Positions 1 through 8,431 of a DNA stretch of 64,000 nt are shown here, piece after piece. The stretch spans positions 1-64,000 of the forward strand of contig JANXSF010000028.1 in the NCBI GenBank assembly GCA_025352795.1, written 5' to 3'. The stretch is from Acidobacteriota bacterium (GTDB lineage: Bacteria > Acidobacteriota > Terriglobia > Bryobacterales > Bryobacteraceae). A model generated the notes under the pieces. That model was not told the DNA's origin, searched no databases, and saw only the letters and a list, made by a program, of their open reading frames with translations. How positions within the stretch are numbered: position 1 is the first letter of the stretch; the number at the start of each line of letters is the position of its first letter. The position numbers and the translations under genes were made by a program.

Positions 1-389
<389 letters not shown>

Positions 390-960
390 TCCGTTGTATT
401 TGAAAACTTCTACCCATTCAAATCAGCTATGTTGTAGCCTCATCTCCTGAGTAAAAGCGGTCCTTCTGCTTTATAACTCAATTCTTGACGAGTCAAAACT
501 GTTGCGTCCAACCAGATTTTCAAAGATCTGAACAGCTCCATTCGATCTTGCGAAGGAATGAAAACTGCCGGCCTCGAAAGGCGTTTGCTAACCTCGGCGC
601 GAGCTTACTTAAGCTCGATTTTCTTAGCCCTAACTCCAGGCTCGCCAAAGCGCTAAAAATCGATCACTGAAAGAACTTAATAAAAGTTGTTCTGTTCAGG
701 CCTCAAATGGATTCCCTTCCGCTAGGAAAAGGACTTTAATCATTTGAAGTAATTTAGGAGAGTTTCACCGCTGCCGTTTCCGGCGCGCCGACTAACTCCG
801 TCCGACGTTCTCACAGCTTATCAAAACTAACTTCGATTTGCAAGAGCGAATTTCGTTCTTACTCGAAATCGTTTCATCCAGCTGTTCCGTTTTTGCGTTT
901 CGCTATTTGCTTTCCGTTTCCGGTTTGCCTTCGCTTTTCGCTTTTCCGTCTCGCTCGGAC
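390..960 (-). other. 16S rRNA leader region, no protein gene
   Basis: These roughly 570 nt between the probable rRNA promoter and the mature 16S end contain no convincing coding sequence. A perfect hairpin with a 7-bp stem and a 4-nt loop sits at 600-617. The strand is rich in short repeated A/G-rich words around 860-960. RNase III processing sites are expected in such a leader but cannot be assigned without the 16S trailer. Short open frames on the plus strand here (485-670, 893-1135) show no family resemblance and no ribosome-binding site. Confidence 0.6.
516..528 (-). promoter_or_regulatory. boxA-like antitermination site in rRNA leader
   Basis: On the minus strand the site reads GATCTTTGAAAAT, close to the boxA consensus (N-CTCTTTGAAAA type) that recruits NusB/NusE for rRNA antitermination. 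Its place between promoter and 16S fits. The assignment rests on motif similarity alone. Confidence 0.45.
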
Positions 961-966
961 AAACTC

Positions 967-995
967 AGAGTACCAAGGCCTCCCGGTGAATGCAA
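967..995 (-). promoter_or_regulatory. Probable rRNA promoter (sigma-70 type)
   Basis: Read on the minus strand: a -35 box TTGCAT (990-995), a 17-nt spacer, and a -10 box TACTCT (967-972). An A/T-rich stretch upstream at about 1010-1030 could act as an UP element. Transcription would start near 960. The spacing is ideal and the position fits the 16S gene. Confidence 0.45.
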
Positions 996-1185
996 CCCCT
1001 AGTCACAACATATTCCAAATTAATTTCAAGTCAGTAGGGTTACAGTCGTGTTTTGTTATAGTTACGACCAAAAAATATTTTGCATGGAGATCCAAAGTTT
1101 TTCTTTCCATCAGCCCAGCCCCCTTCTATTCATAATTATTTGCCTCCTGGGCCAGACGCAGACGTCGATTTCAACCATCTGCAAG

Positions 1186-1992
1186 TTACCTCAGCAAAGG
1201 CGTCTTCGTATATTGCATGGGCATCGACACCGTAGGATCAGACAGCTCCACCTTCCCCTCTCGCCGACCCACCATCCGAACATAACCAAGATTTCGTCCC
1301 GCATCCGCCTTCACCGCCTGAATTTCCACCGCATTATCAGGAGCAATCAACAGATGCCAATCCATCCAACATTGCCATCCATCCGCCATAGAATCGGCCA
1401 ATTCAACGGTTACAATGCCGGTGCGCTCCCAATGACGACGCCACCAGTCCGCCGAATGCAGACACCCCAATTCGTGAGTCCACCACTCTCGAAGATGCTC
1501 CGGAACTGGCCCTTCCATTTCCTGCATCAGCCCTGCCCCTACAATAGCCACTTGCCCACCCGGCTTCACAAACCGGGCCAAATTGTTCAGAAATAAGTCA
1601 TCCGTCCCAAAGTAAATGTAGGAATCAACGCACACAATGGCATCGAAAAATCCCTCGGCAAAGGGTAGCGACCGGGCATCGGCATGGATCGGAAACACGC
1701 CATCGGCAACACCCGCATCGTTGATTCGTTGCCGATTCTCTGTGGCACTAAACCACAGGTCCGTTGCCCAAACCTGCACCCCAAATTCACGATGCAGAAA
1801 GATGGACGACGCAGCCCGTCCGCAACCCAGGTCCAGCACCCGCATCCCCGGCTGTAAGTCCAGCGCGGTAGTCAGCCATTCTGTCAGCCACAGTGAATTC
1901 GCTCCACCGCTGGCTGAGGAAGTAACCCATTCGGAGTTATATTGCGCAGTGCGCGGAAACTTACTTGTAACTAACCCTTGATCCGAATCCAT
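1186..1992 (-). CDS. Class I SAM-dependent methyltransferase
   Basis: A cytoplasmic Rossmann-fold methyltransferase of about 268 residues. SAM-binding motif I is visible as VLDLGCGRAASS near residue 50, followed by an acidic residue at the end of beta-2 (WATDLW) and the post-motif pattern DAIVCVDSYIYFG. This matches the Methyltransf_11/25 type. The start at 1992 is preferred because AGGAG sits 8 nt upstream of that ATG; ATGs at 2019 and 2028 lack such a site. The substrate cannot be told. It is transcribed leftwards towards the rRNA operon, with decayed sequence on its other side, so context gives no pathway. Confidence 0.85.
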   Translation of the reverse strand: MDSDQGLVTSKFPRTAQYNSEWVTSSASGGANSLWLTEWLTTALDLQPGMRVLDLGCGRAASSIFLHREFGVQVWATDLWFSATENRQRINDAGVADGVFPIHADARSLPFAEGFFDAIVCVDSYIYFGTDDLFLNNLARFVKPGGQVAIVGAGLMQEMEGPVPEHLREWWTHELGCLHSADWWRRHWERTGIVTVELADSMADGWQCWMDWHLLIAPDNAVEIQAVKADAGRNLGYVRMVGRREGKVELSDPTVSMPMQYTKTPLLR

Positions 1993-2114
1993 TGGAAGTG
2001 CTCCTGTTATTTTCAGCATTGCAAACACGTACCTTTGCGACTGTCAATATCATAAATGCGCCAGATTACTTTACTTACTCATGAGCAGTAACTGCTAAGC
2101 TCAGGGTAAGTTAG

Positions 2115-2545
2115 ATGAAATACTTCACTGCGCTACTCATAGCCTGCGCCATCCCAGCTTTAGGACAGACTCCACCGCCGCTAGGCTAGGCTTGTCCTGC
2201 ACTATCGTCGATACGGCACCAAAATTCTTTAGCCTCGAAGGCTTCACAGAATCGACTTCTTGACGTTGTCTTACGGTGCCAAAGGAGGCACCTCAACCCC
2301 TGCCGGACAACCCATCCCAACAGTGACGTTTCGGGCCTACCTCAATATTAACCTCACCACCCGCTTACTTGCCACATCGCCAGACCTTTTCGGAGCACTC
2401 TTACTCGTCGACGAACCAACCCCCCTAAATCTGGGATGGGATCTTGAAGTGCGAGAGAGATGGCACCATTAAGGTCCAAACCACGGTACTTCCGGACCGT
2501 AAGAAATGCACGTTGCAAACCGAGGCCCGCCTGCATGCACGATGA
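2115..2545 (+). pseudogene. Remnant of a secreted Acidobacteria-type protein
   Basis: An ATG at 2115 opens a clear signal peptide (MKYFTALLIACAIPALGQ) that stops after about 24 codons. Downstream, in other frames, are pieces such as LTLSYGAKGG, FRAYLNINLTTRLLATS and ALLLVDEPTPLNLG (about 2260-2430), then CERDGTIKVQTTV (about 2450-2490). The LL(V/I)DEP pattern recalls a secreted beta-rich protein type common in Solibacter-like genomes; that is recognition from memory. Several stops and frame changes separate the pieces, so this is a dead gene. Confidence 0.5.
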
Positions 2546-2594
2546 AGAAGGTTCCTCCTAAATGGCGATTCGCTTCAGTTTACACTGGGTTTAG

Positions 2595-2870
2595 CTGCGT
2601 TCCACTATCAAGTATTGGACCATAGCGTCCGGCATGTTGATGGGCGCATCGATAGCAACGGTCTGGAGAATTTCTGGTTTCTCTTGAAGCACGGAGTCAA
2701 TGGAACATATGTTTCAGTTAAGTCTTTATATTTACTTACCTTGACGAGCAAGCCCATCGGTTTAATTGTCGAAAGTACAAAATGGGGGCGATTCAGTTTG
2801 ACCGTGGGGCTGGCGTTGTTGAAAGCGCGTTGCGGCGTTCAGGGAACTAACTGGGAAGAGGGAAGAATGA
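2595..2870 (+). pseudogene. IS1595/ISXO2-type transposase C-terminal remnant
   Basis: The frame from about 2600 gives DGRIDSNGLENFWFLLKHG then VNGTYVSV, the signature around the final catalytic N/E-x-FW segment of IS1595 (ISXO2-like) transposases, normally H-T-N-G-I-E-N-F-W-S-L-L-K-R-G-x-x-G-T-Y-V-S-V. After a frameshift near 2720, another frame continues TYLDEQAHRFN, then GRFSLTVGLALL, as the family C-terminus does. The N-terminal two thirds, with the catalytic Asp residues, is missing and no terminal inverted repeats were found, so the element is dead. Confidence 0.72.
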
Positions 2871-3116
2871 AGATAACGTGTAATCCCTTCCCTACTGAAA
2901 ACCAGGAATAGGCTCGAAGGTCCGAGCGGAAAGAAGCAACGGTATTAAGTTAAGGTATTGGTTAGTATCAACATCGGGGGGTAAGGGGTAATGAAACGTC
3001 GTAAGCGTGCAGGTATAAATTAAAAGTTTTGCGTTGCTTTTGCCCTCCCAAGCGTCATACTGTATCAGGAGTTGAAGATTAATCTTCGCTATTTGTGTTA
3101 ACTGAGGAGGTTTGTT
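2871..3116. other. Intergenic stretch after the transposase remnant
   Basis: No gene, RNA or terminator is recognisable here. A strong AGGAGG at about 3105 belongs to the next gene, which starts at 3117. Confidence 0.5.
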
Positions 3117-3662
3117 ATGGTGGCGCAGGAGGAAGAAGACAAATTCAGAGAGCTCATTCTGTATATCAGCCAGAGGTGTGCGTCCGATCCGAAGTTCGGC
3201 GCAACGAAGCTCAATAAGATTCTACTTTATGTTGACTTCTTTTCGTTTGGAAAGACCGGGAAGGCGATAACTGGTTTTGAATACCAGCATTTACCTAACG
3301 GACCAGCACCACGAAAACTTTTGCCGGTAAGGGAGAAGATGATCAAGGAAGGGATATTGGTGCTGCAGGAGGTTCCCCTTATGAGTGGGAAAACTCAAAA
3401 AAGAACCGTAAACTTGCGTTCGCCAAATCTGAAAATATTTTCTGGTGAGGAGATTGCTCTCGTAGATTTCATTATTGATGCACTCTCAGATTGCGATGCC
3501 AAAACCGTAAGTGACCTCAGCCATAGGATGATAGGTTGGCAAATAGCAACACAGGGAGAAACAATTCCCTACGAGACGGTTTTTCTCTCAAATGAACCGT
3601 TGACAGAAGCTGAAATTTCCAGGGGTCTTGAAATTGCAGCCAAAATCAACATTGCCGCCTAG
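3117..3662 (+). CDS. Panacea (SocA-like, DUF4065-type) domain protein, putative antitoxin
   Basis: A 181-residue cytoplasmic protein. The central pattern TKLNKILLYVDF ... GKAITGFEYQHLPNGPAPRK (residues about 30-65) is the core of the Panacea/SocA-associated domain, a promiscuous toxin-neutralising domain. The C-terminal part (SGEEIALVDFIIDAL ... LSHRMIGWQ ... GETIPYET) matches the usual tail of the variant found with small partner genes. AGGAGG lies 7 nt before the ATG. A small gene follows on the same strand after about 70 nt and is the natural candidate partner. Domain assignment is firm; the antitoxin role is inferred from the family. Confidence 0.8.
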   Translation: MVAQEEEDKFRELILYISQRCASDPKFGATKLNKILLYVDFFSFGKTGKAITGFEYQHLPNGPAPRKLLPVREKMIKEGILVLQEVPLMSGKTQKRTVNLRSPNLKIFSGEEIALVDFIIDALSDCDAKTVSDLSHRMIGWQIATQGETIPYETVFLSNEPLTEAEISRGLEIAAKINIAA

Positions 3663-3705
3663 GGGAATCGTCGAATAGCTAAAGTACGCAGCTCAACTCA
3701 AAGCA

Positions 3706-3921
3706 CTGAAAATTAAGCATCAAGATCTAGACGTGGCTTTCGAAAGAGTATCAATGGCACTTTGTATTAGGCCAGAGATTTTTCCTGAGTTATTAGATAC
3801 GGGTGTGCGTCGCCTAAGGATCATTGGCTATGGTAGGTTTCCAGATTTGGATGTATGGTTTACCTTCAATAGTGAAGAGGTTAAATTGCATTTTGTAGAG
3901 GTAGCCCCAGAGGAAGATTGA
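3706..3921 (+). CDS. Small partner of the Panacea gene, possible toxin
   Basis: Read from a GTG at 3733 this encodes 62 residues. However, the open frame extends upstream to a stop at 3676-3678 and gives further plausible sequence (LKIKHQDLD before VAFERVSMALCIRP) from a CTG at 3706. The ending DVWFTFNSEEVKLHFVEV resembles the last beta strands of small RelE/ParE-like proteins. There is no good ribosome-binding site for the GTG. The gene is just downstream of the Panacea gene and probably co-transcribed. The toxin role is inferred from position and shape only; the true start is unresolved. Confidence 0.5.
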   Translation: MKIKHQDLDVAFERVSMALCIRPEIFPELLDTGVRRLRIIGYGRFPDLDVWFTFNSEEVKLHFVEVAPEED

Positions 3922-4084
3922 AACTGGGGGACATTGAATGAAGCGCAGTCCCCAATATTCTTGGAAGCGCTCTGCACGATCATCGTGGTATCAAAAGCAA
4001 ATTTTTACAAGGTCTGCTGAATTTAGCACTGGGTTTGTCAACTATATTATTACCAACACTAGCCCGTTCCCACAAAAAACCAAT

Positions 4085-4114
4085 CAAACATTAACTTCTC
4101 ATAGGCGTTATAAT
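4085..4114 (+). promoter_or_regulatory. Candidate infA promoter
   Basis: A perfect TATAAT lies at 4109-4114, 45 nt before infA. A weak -35 (CAAACA, 4085-4090) sits 18 nt upstream. The rest of 3922-4158 holds nothing else recognisable. Confidence 0.45.
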
Positions 4115-4158
4115 CTAAAAGTCGCATCAGCGGCATATCAATCCAACACTGGGGGAGA

Positions 4159-4377
4159 ATGAGCAAGGAAGATAGTATCGAAGTTACAGGAACGGTGGTC
4201 GAAAAATTCCCATCGGGCCTGTTTAGTGTGCAATTAGATCAGGAACGCATTGTGCTGGCGCATTTGGCCGGTAAGCTACGCCGGAACCGCATCCGTGTAC
4301 TGGCTGGTGATCGCGTTACCATGGAACTCTCGCCGTATGATCTGACCAAAGGCCGTATTACCTACCGGCACAAATAG
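4159..4377 (+). CDS. infA: Translation initiation factor IF-1
   Basis: A 72-residue S1-like OB-fold protein of exactly the family length. It begins [20 protein letters not shown] and carries the IF-1 features [21 protein letters not shown] and a C-terminal [13 protein letters not shown]-1 binds the 30S A site and works with IF-2 and IF-3 at initiation. GGGGGAG directly precedes the ATG. Unlike the common arrangement it is not inside a ribosomal-protein operon here; it sits between a toxin-antitoxin-like pair and wecB, 22 nt before the latter, with which it may be co-transcribed. Confidence 0.97.
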   Translation: MSKEDSIEVTGTVVEKFPSGLFSVQLDQERIVLAHLAGKLRRNRIRVLAGDRVTMELSPYDLTKGRITYRHK

Positions 4378-4399
4378 CAGATCACACAAAACATCGGTT

Positions 4400-5524
4400 T
4401 TGCCCAAGAACGTTCTTTTCATCTTCGGAACCCGGCCTGAGGGCATAAAACTGTGTCCTCTTCTTAAAGAAATGGGCCGGCATCCCGGTCAATTTGAACC
4501 AATCGTCTGCGTCACCGGCCAGCACCGCAATATGCTGGATCAAGTGCTGCAAGCCTTCCACGTCAAACCCCAAATCGACCTGAATCTGATGCAGCCCGGG
4601 CAGACTCTGTTCGGCTCCACATCCCGAATTCTGGCCTCCCTGGAACAGGTTTTTGCCGACCTCAAACCCGATATGACCGTGGTTCAGGGTGACACCACCA
4701 CCACATTCACTGGCGCTCTAGCCTCGTTTTACGCCAAAGTTCCCATCGCCCACGTGGAAGCAGGTCTGCGTACTTTTGATCTGCAACAGCCGTTTCCCGA
4801 AGAGGCCTACCGCGTGCTCACCGCCCGCATCGCCACCCTGCATCTGGCCGCCACCGAAGGTGCGGCACAGAACTTACGACGCGAAAACGTGGACCCCGAA
4901 ACGATTTTCGTCACCGGCAACACTGGCATTGACGCCATTCTTTTTATCAAAGAAGAACTGGAAGCAGGCCGCCTGCAAGGTCTGGCTTGGCCCCACCTTA
5001 ATCCCAGCAAGAAACTAATCCTAGTCACCGCCCACCGTCGCGAAAATCATGGCCAGGGGTTCATCCACATCTGCCAGGCATTGCTGAAACTCGCCGACCG
5101 CGACGATGTGCAATTCATTTACCCCGTCCACCCCAATCCGCAAGTGCAGCAGCCCGTGAACCACGCGCTGGGAGGGCATCCGAACATCCACTTGTGCCCC
5201 CCTCTCGATTACATTCCTTTTGTCGACCTCATGCGCCGCGCCTATCTGCTCATCACCGATTCCGGCGGCGTTCAGGAAGAAGGGCCGTCTCTCGGTAAGC
5301 CCATTCTGGTGCTGCGCGAAAAGACGGAGCGGCCGGAAGCCGTCGAAGCAGGAACGGTGCAGTTGGTAGGCACCAATCCCGCCCGCATCATCGCCGCAGC
5401 TGAGCATCTGCTGAACCATCCTGAAAGCCGTCAAGCCATGACCCGCATCCACAACCCTTATGGCGATGGTCACGCCAGCGCCCGCATCTGCACCGCAATC
5501 AACCAATATTTCGCCAGCCGCTAA
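4400..5524 (+). CDS. wecB: UDP-N-acetylglucosamine 2-epimerase (non-hydrolysing)
   Basis: A 374-residue cytoplasmic enzyme that interconverts UDP-GlcNAc and UDP-ManNAc for surface polysaccharide synthesis. Family hallmarks are present: FIFGTRPEGIKL at the N-terminus, VTGQHRNMLDQ, VQGDTTTTF, HVEAGLRT with the Glu/His pair, TAHRREN, and DSGGVQEEGP for UDP binding near the C-terminus. Length is normal. Translation begins at TTG 4400, just after infA. No other ManNAc genes are adjacent. Confidence 0.95.
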   Translation: MPKNVLFIFGTRPEGIKLCPLLKEMGRHPGQFEPIVCVTGQHRNMLDQVLQAFHVKPQIDLNLMQPGQTLFGSTSRILASLEQVFADLKPDMTVVQGDTTTTFTGALASFYAKVPIAHVEAGLRTFDLQQPFPEEAYRVLTARIATLHLAATEGAAQNLRRENVDPETIFVTGNTGIDAILFIKEELEAGRLQGLAWPHLNPSKKLILVTAHRRENHGQGFIHICQALLKLADRDDVQFIYPVHPNPQVQQPVNHALGGHPNIHLCPPLDYIPFVDLMRRAYLLITDSGGVQEEGPSLGKPILVLREKTERPEAVEAGTVQLVGTNPARIIAAAEHLLNHPESRQAMTRIHNPYGDGHASARICTAINQYFASR

Positions 5525-5666
5525 ACATCCAGTCACAAGCATAGGGCTGTGTTGTGGTCACTGTTGCAATTCCTTCATAATCTGTTAACTTTTCAAGACA
5601 TAAATTTCAAACCGCCGAGGGTAACTGCGCTCTAAACCGCCCTTTCACCGTTGGATTTCGATTTCA

Positions 5667-6740
5667 TTGCCTAAACTTCCTGCTGTGAGAAACATTCCTT
5701 CAATCTTGAGAAATCGACGCTCGGGTGAACTGGGTGAACCAAACTGGATTGACCAGTTGCACGCAAAAGTGGTTGGCCAAACCGAAGGCCTGGCCTCAGT
5801 GGTCCCTTACGTGCAAATGTATCAGGCCGGGCTTGCTCCACAGGGTCGTCCAGTGGGCGTATTTCTCCTTTTGGGCCCCACAGGCACTGGCAAAACTCGA
5901 ACGGTGGAAGCGCTGGCGGAAGTGCTGCATGGCAGTGCCAAACATGTGCTGCGCATTGATTGCGGGGAGTTCCAAATGGAACATGAAGTGGCCAAGCTCA
6001 TCGGCGCACCTCCCGGCTACCTGGGCCATCGTGAAACGCAGCCCATGCTGACCCAAATGAAATTGAACGCCGTCACCAGTGAAAAGCTGAACTTATCTAT
6101 CGTGCTGTTTGACGAAATTGAAAAAGCCGCCGGATCGATGACCCGTCTGCTGCTAGGCGTGCTCGATAAAGCAACGCTACGGCTGGGCGACAACACTTCT
6201 GTAAACTTCGACCGCAGCCTAATCTTCATGACCTCAAATCTGGGAGCAAGGGAAATGGCTCGGGCCATGACTCCTGATTTCGGTTTTGAAGCCATGGTCA
6301 CGGACAACATCGCCACCACCGGCAGCTCGGGAGCCAACAAACTGGAAGCAGTCTGCCTGGCTGCGGTGAAACGGAAGTTTTCACCAGAATTCATCAATCG
6401 GGTAGACGTGATGGCGACATATCATCCATTGGGTCGAACTTCGATGGAGCAGATTTTGGACCAGCAATTGACCATATTGCAAGACCACATAGATCGCCGA
6501 TTAGCAGAACGAAGTTTCAAGATTTCAGTGCCGAAATCAGCCCGTGAATTTCTGCTGAATAAAGGAACCAGCAAGGAATATGGAGCACGCGAATTGAAAC
6601 GAGTAATTCATCGTTTCGTGATGCAACCATTGGCGGCAATGGTGAGCGACGGGCAGATTGAGGCTGATTCAGAGGTGGTGCTGGAAGTAGATGCTGGGAG
6701 GGAGCGGCTGATTTTGAGGCCAACGCAGCGGGCGGCTTAA
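5667..6740 (+). CDS. Stand-alone AAA+ ATPase of the Clp D2 type
   Basis: 357 residues with one ATPase module like the second domain of ClpA/B/C. Walker A GPTGTGKT is near residue 70, the pore-type loop APPGYLGH near 114, Walker B IVLFDEIEK near 150, sensor-1 FMTSNLGA near 188, and an arginine-finger-like RKFSPEFINRVD near 235. A C-terminal D2-small domain carries sensor-2 GARELKRVI. There is no N-domain and no D1 domain, so the length is less than half of ClpB. The IGL/F-type loop for ClpP docking was not seen. Start is TTG 5667. Its partner and substrates are unknown. Confidence 0.85.
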   Translation: MPKLPAVRNIPSILRNRRSGELGEPNWIDQLHAKVVGQTEGLASVVPYVQMYQAGLAPQGRPVGVFLLLGPTGTGKTRTVEALAEVLHGSAKHVLRIDCGEFQMEHEVAKLIGAPPGYLGHRETQPMLTQMKLNAVTSEKLNLSIVLFDEIEKAAGSMTRLLLGVLDKATLRLGDNTSVNFDRSLIFMTSNLGAREMARAMTPDFGFEAMVTDNIATTGSSGANKLEAVCLAAVKRKFSPEFINRVDVMATYHPLGRTSMEQILDQQLTILQDHIDRRLAERSFKISVPKSAREFLLNKGTSKEYGARELKRVIHRFVMQPLAAMVSDGQIEADSEVVLEVDAGRERLILRPTQRAA

Positions 6741-7188
6741 TAGGCTGGGGGGGCGCTGATATCTGATGTCGGCGACGGGGGTTAGCCGATTTTGCTGGGA
6801 CCCCGGAGTGAAGACAGTAATCTTCGGATCCAGCGACCGACTTAAAGACATTAATTTCCCGCTATGTGATGTGATATAGCAGACATGGAAGAACAAGGTA
6901 CTGAGCTCGAGACGTGTATTTTATAGTGATTTCAAGTCAACATTCCTCCCTAGAAAAGTTTGGAGGCAGAGGTCTTTGTCTCTTTAGCGCCCCAGTCCTC
7001 GCCAGCCAGCCAGATTCAAAGCGTTATGGACCACAGGCAATCACGCCTCTTTTGACGTACTGCCCAAGAGCGCGCGGACGGCGGAAATTGGCTCCGCCTC
7101 CATATTGATAAGATGAAACAGTGCAAGATCAGGCTGACCCAATTTTCCACAAGTATTTACTAAAGAATAAGACTCAGGAGGTCTTTCC
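6741..7188. other. Intergenic region, no gene recognised
   Basis: About 450 nt without a supported gene. A hairpin-forming ACGGCGGAAATTGGCTCCGCC-like inverted repeat lies near 7078-7100. An AGGAGG at about 7176 precedes the ATG at 7189 of the secreted-protein remnant. Confidence 0.4.
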
Positions 7189-7610
7189 ATGGCGCAAGTT
7201 TTATCGGTATACCAAACTACGCACCGTAGCCTACTAAGAGATTTATGTAGGAGATTCACGAGTCGTCACCTCCTTCGTGGAATCGTTAGCTTGGCTGTGC
7301 CGCTCTATCCGCTGTATCATCCCCAACAGGCCGCTGCGCAGCAAGAATGTGACCCCGCCGTCGCTGGTGAACATCTCGGTGAGCCCGCCAAGTGTCAATG
7401 TGGCGACCGGTCCCGCACCAGTAACCGTGACGACTCGGTTGACTGACGATTTGTCGGGCGTGCAGCAGTGGCTGGTGCAATTCAACAGTCCGTCCAGTAC
7501 TCAGTTCGTGCAGGTATTCGGTACGACGGGTCTGATTGCGGGCACCACGTCGAACGGGACGTTCCAAGGGACCTCACAAGTCCCACAATTCGCCGAGGCA
7601 GGAATCTTCT
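7189..7610 (+). pseudogene. 5' remnant of a secreted Ig-like domain protein
   Basis: A well-placed AGGAGG and ATG (7189) open a basic N-terminus followed by a hydrophobic signal-like stretch (LLRGIVSLAVPLYPLYHP) ending AAAQQ. At about 7345 the frame changes, and the sequence continues as VNISVSPPSVNVATGPAPVT, then LTDDLSGVQQW and VPQFAEAG. This is the strand pattern of Ig-like repeats in secreted Acidobacteria proteins. At about 7606 the similarity ends abruptly and the A/T-richer kinase region begins. No 3' remainder was found after the kinase/DUF3037 pair, so the gene is truncated. Confidence 0.55.
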
Positions 7611-7642
7611 CTCTAGCTAGTTTTTCCCGCATAAAAAATTTT

Positions 7643-8431
7643 ATGATTCCAACTTTTCAAGCTGTCCAGCTTCACCGCTTTATGGGGTCCGGGCGGACCA
7701 CTCCAGCTTTGTGTGGATGCGAAGATGAAAATGGGAAATTGGTTGGCGAGTTTGTGGTTAAGTTGCGAGGCGGCCTTGACCGCAACGTCACCGGGTTGGC
7801 TGCTGAACTTGTTGCAACTCAACTTGCGACATATTTCGGTATACCTGTCCCAGCTCCAGCACTTGTATCGATAGATGCAGAATTTGCGGATTTGGTAGCG
7901 TTGAGTTTTCCTGAGAAATCCAAACGGATCCGAGACAGTATTGGATTGAATTTTGGCTCTCGTCAACTGAGCGACGTGATTATATGGCCGGTGGATAAAG
8001 CGATCCCCGAAGCAATGTTGCAGACAGCCGTTTCCATTTTTGCCTTCGACGCTCTTATTGAGAACCCAGATCGCAAGTTCAGCCCTAATCCCAATCTGTT
8101 TATTCGGGGTGATACGATCTTCGTCTTCGATCATGAAGTGGCGTTCTCCTTCATAGAAGATATCTTTCCTTCGACCACTCCATGGAAATTAGATCGGGGC
8201 AACTATTTGTCCGATCACGTGTTTTTCAAACAGCTCAAAGGAAAAGACATTGATTTGAGCACGTTCACGAATCGGTTAGAACTATTGTCGGATACCGAAA
8301 TATCAAAGATCATGGCGGAAGTTCCAAATGAGTGGAACAATAGTAATTTGTCGAGGATCAGGGGCCACCTATCTGCGGTGGCCAGTCAGTCCGCGCTTTT
8401 TGCTGAGGAAATACGAAGGAGACTGGTATGA
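7643..8431 (+). CDS. HipA-like kinase family protein
   Basis: 262 residues from ATG 7643 (MIPTFQAVQLHRF). The frame is open back to 7277, but residues upstream belong to an unrelated secreted-protein remnant, so the long reading is artefactual. Kinase-like features: GEFVVKLRGGLDR with the ATP-binding Lys, AAELVATQLATYFGIPVP, a catalytic-loop-like FDALIENPDRKFSPNPNLFI (Asp/Asn residues), and VFDHEVAFSF as the metal-binding Asp. This matches the stand-alone HipA-like kinase family, shorter than true HipA and lacking HipB. Its stop overlaps the next start by ATGA, implying translational coupling to the DUF3037 gene. Confidence 0.78.
   Translation: MIPTFQAVQLHRFMGSGRTTPALCGCEDENGKLVGEFVVKLRGGLDRNVTGLAAELVATQLATYFGIPVPAPALVSIDAEFADLVALSFPEKSKRIRDSIGLNFGSRQLSDVIIWPVDKAIPEAMLQTAVSIFAFDALIENPDRKFSPNPNLFIRGDTIFVFDHEVAFSFIEDIFPSTTPWKLDRGNYLSDHVFFKQLKGKDIDLSTFTNRLELLSDTEISKIMAEVPNEWNNSNLSRIRGHLSAVASQSALFAEEIRRRLV

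Noticed and set aside
485-1596. Open frames on the plus strand at 485-670, 893-1135 and 1048-1596
   Set aside because: They lie in the rRNA leader or antisense to the methyltransferase, have no ribosome-binding site and give compositionally odd proteins.
3938-4162. 74-codon frame before infA
   Set aside because: No ribosome-binding site, low-complexity and basic, and it covers the probable infA promoter.
7277-7642. N-terminal 122 codons of the long frame ending in the HipA-like kinase
   Set aside because: This part is a piece of a secreted Ig-like protein; the kinase family starts at about ATG 7643, so it was not taken as one fusion protein.
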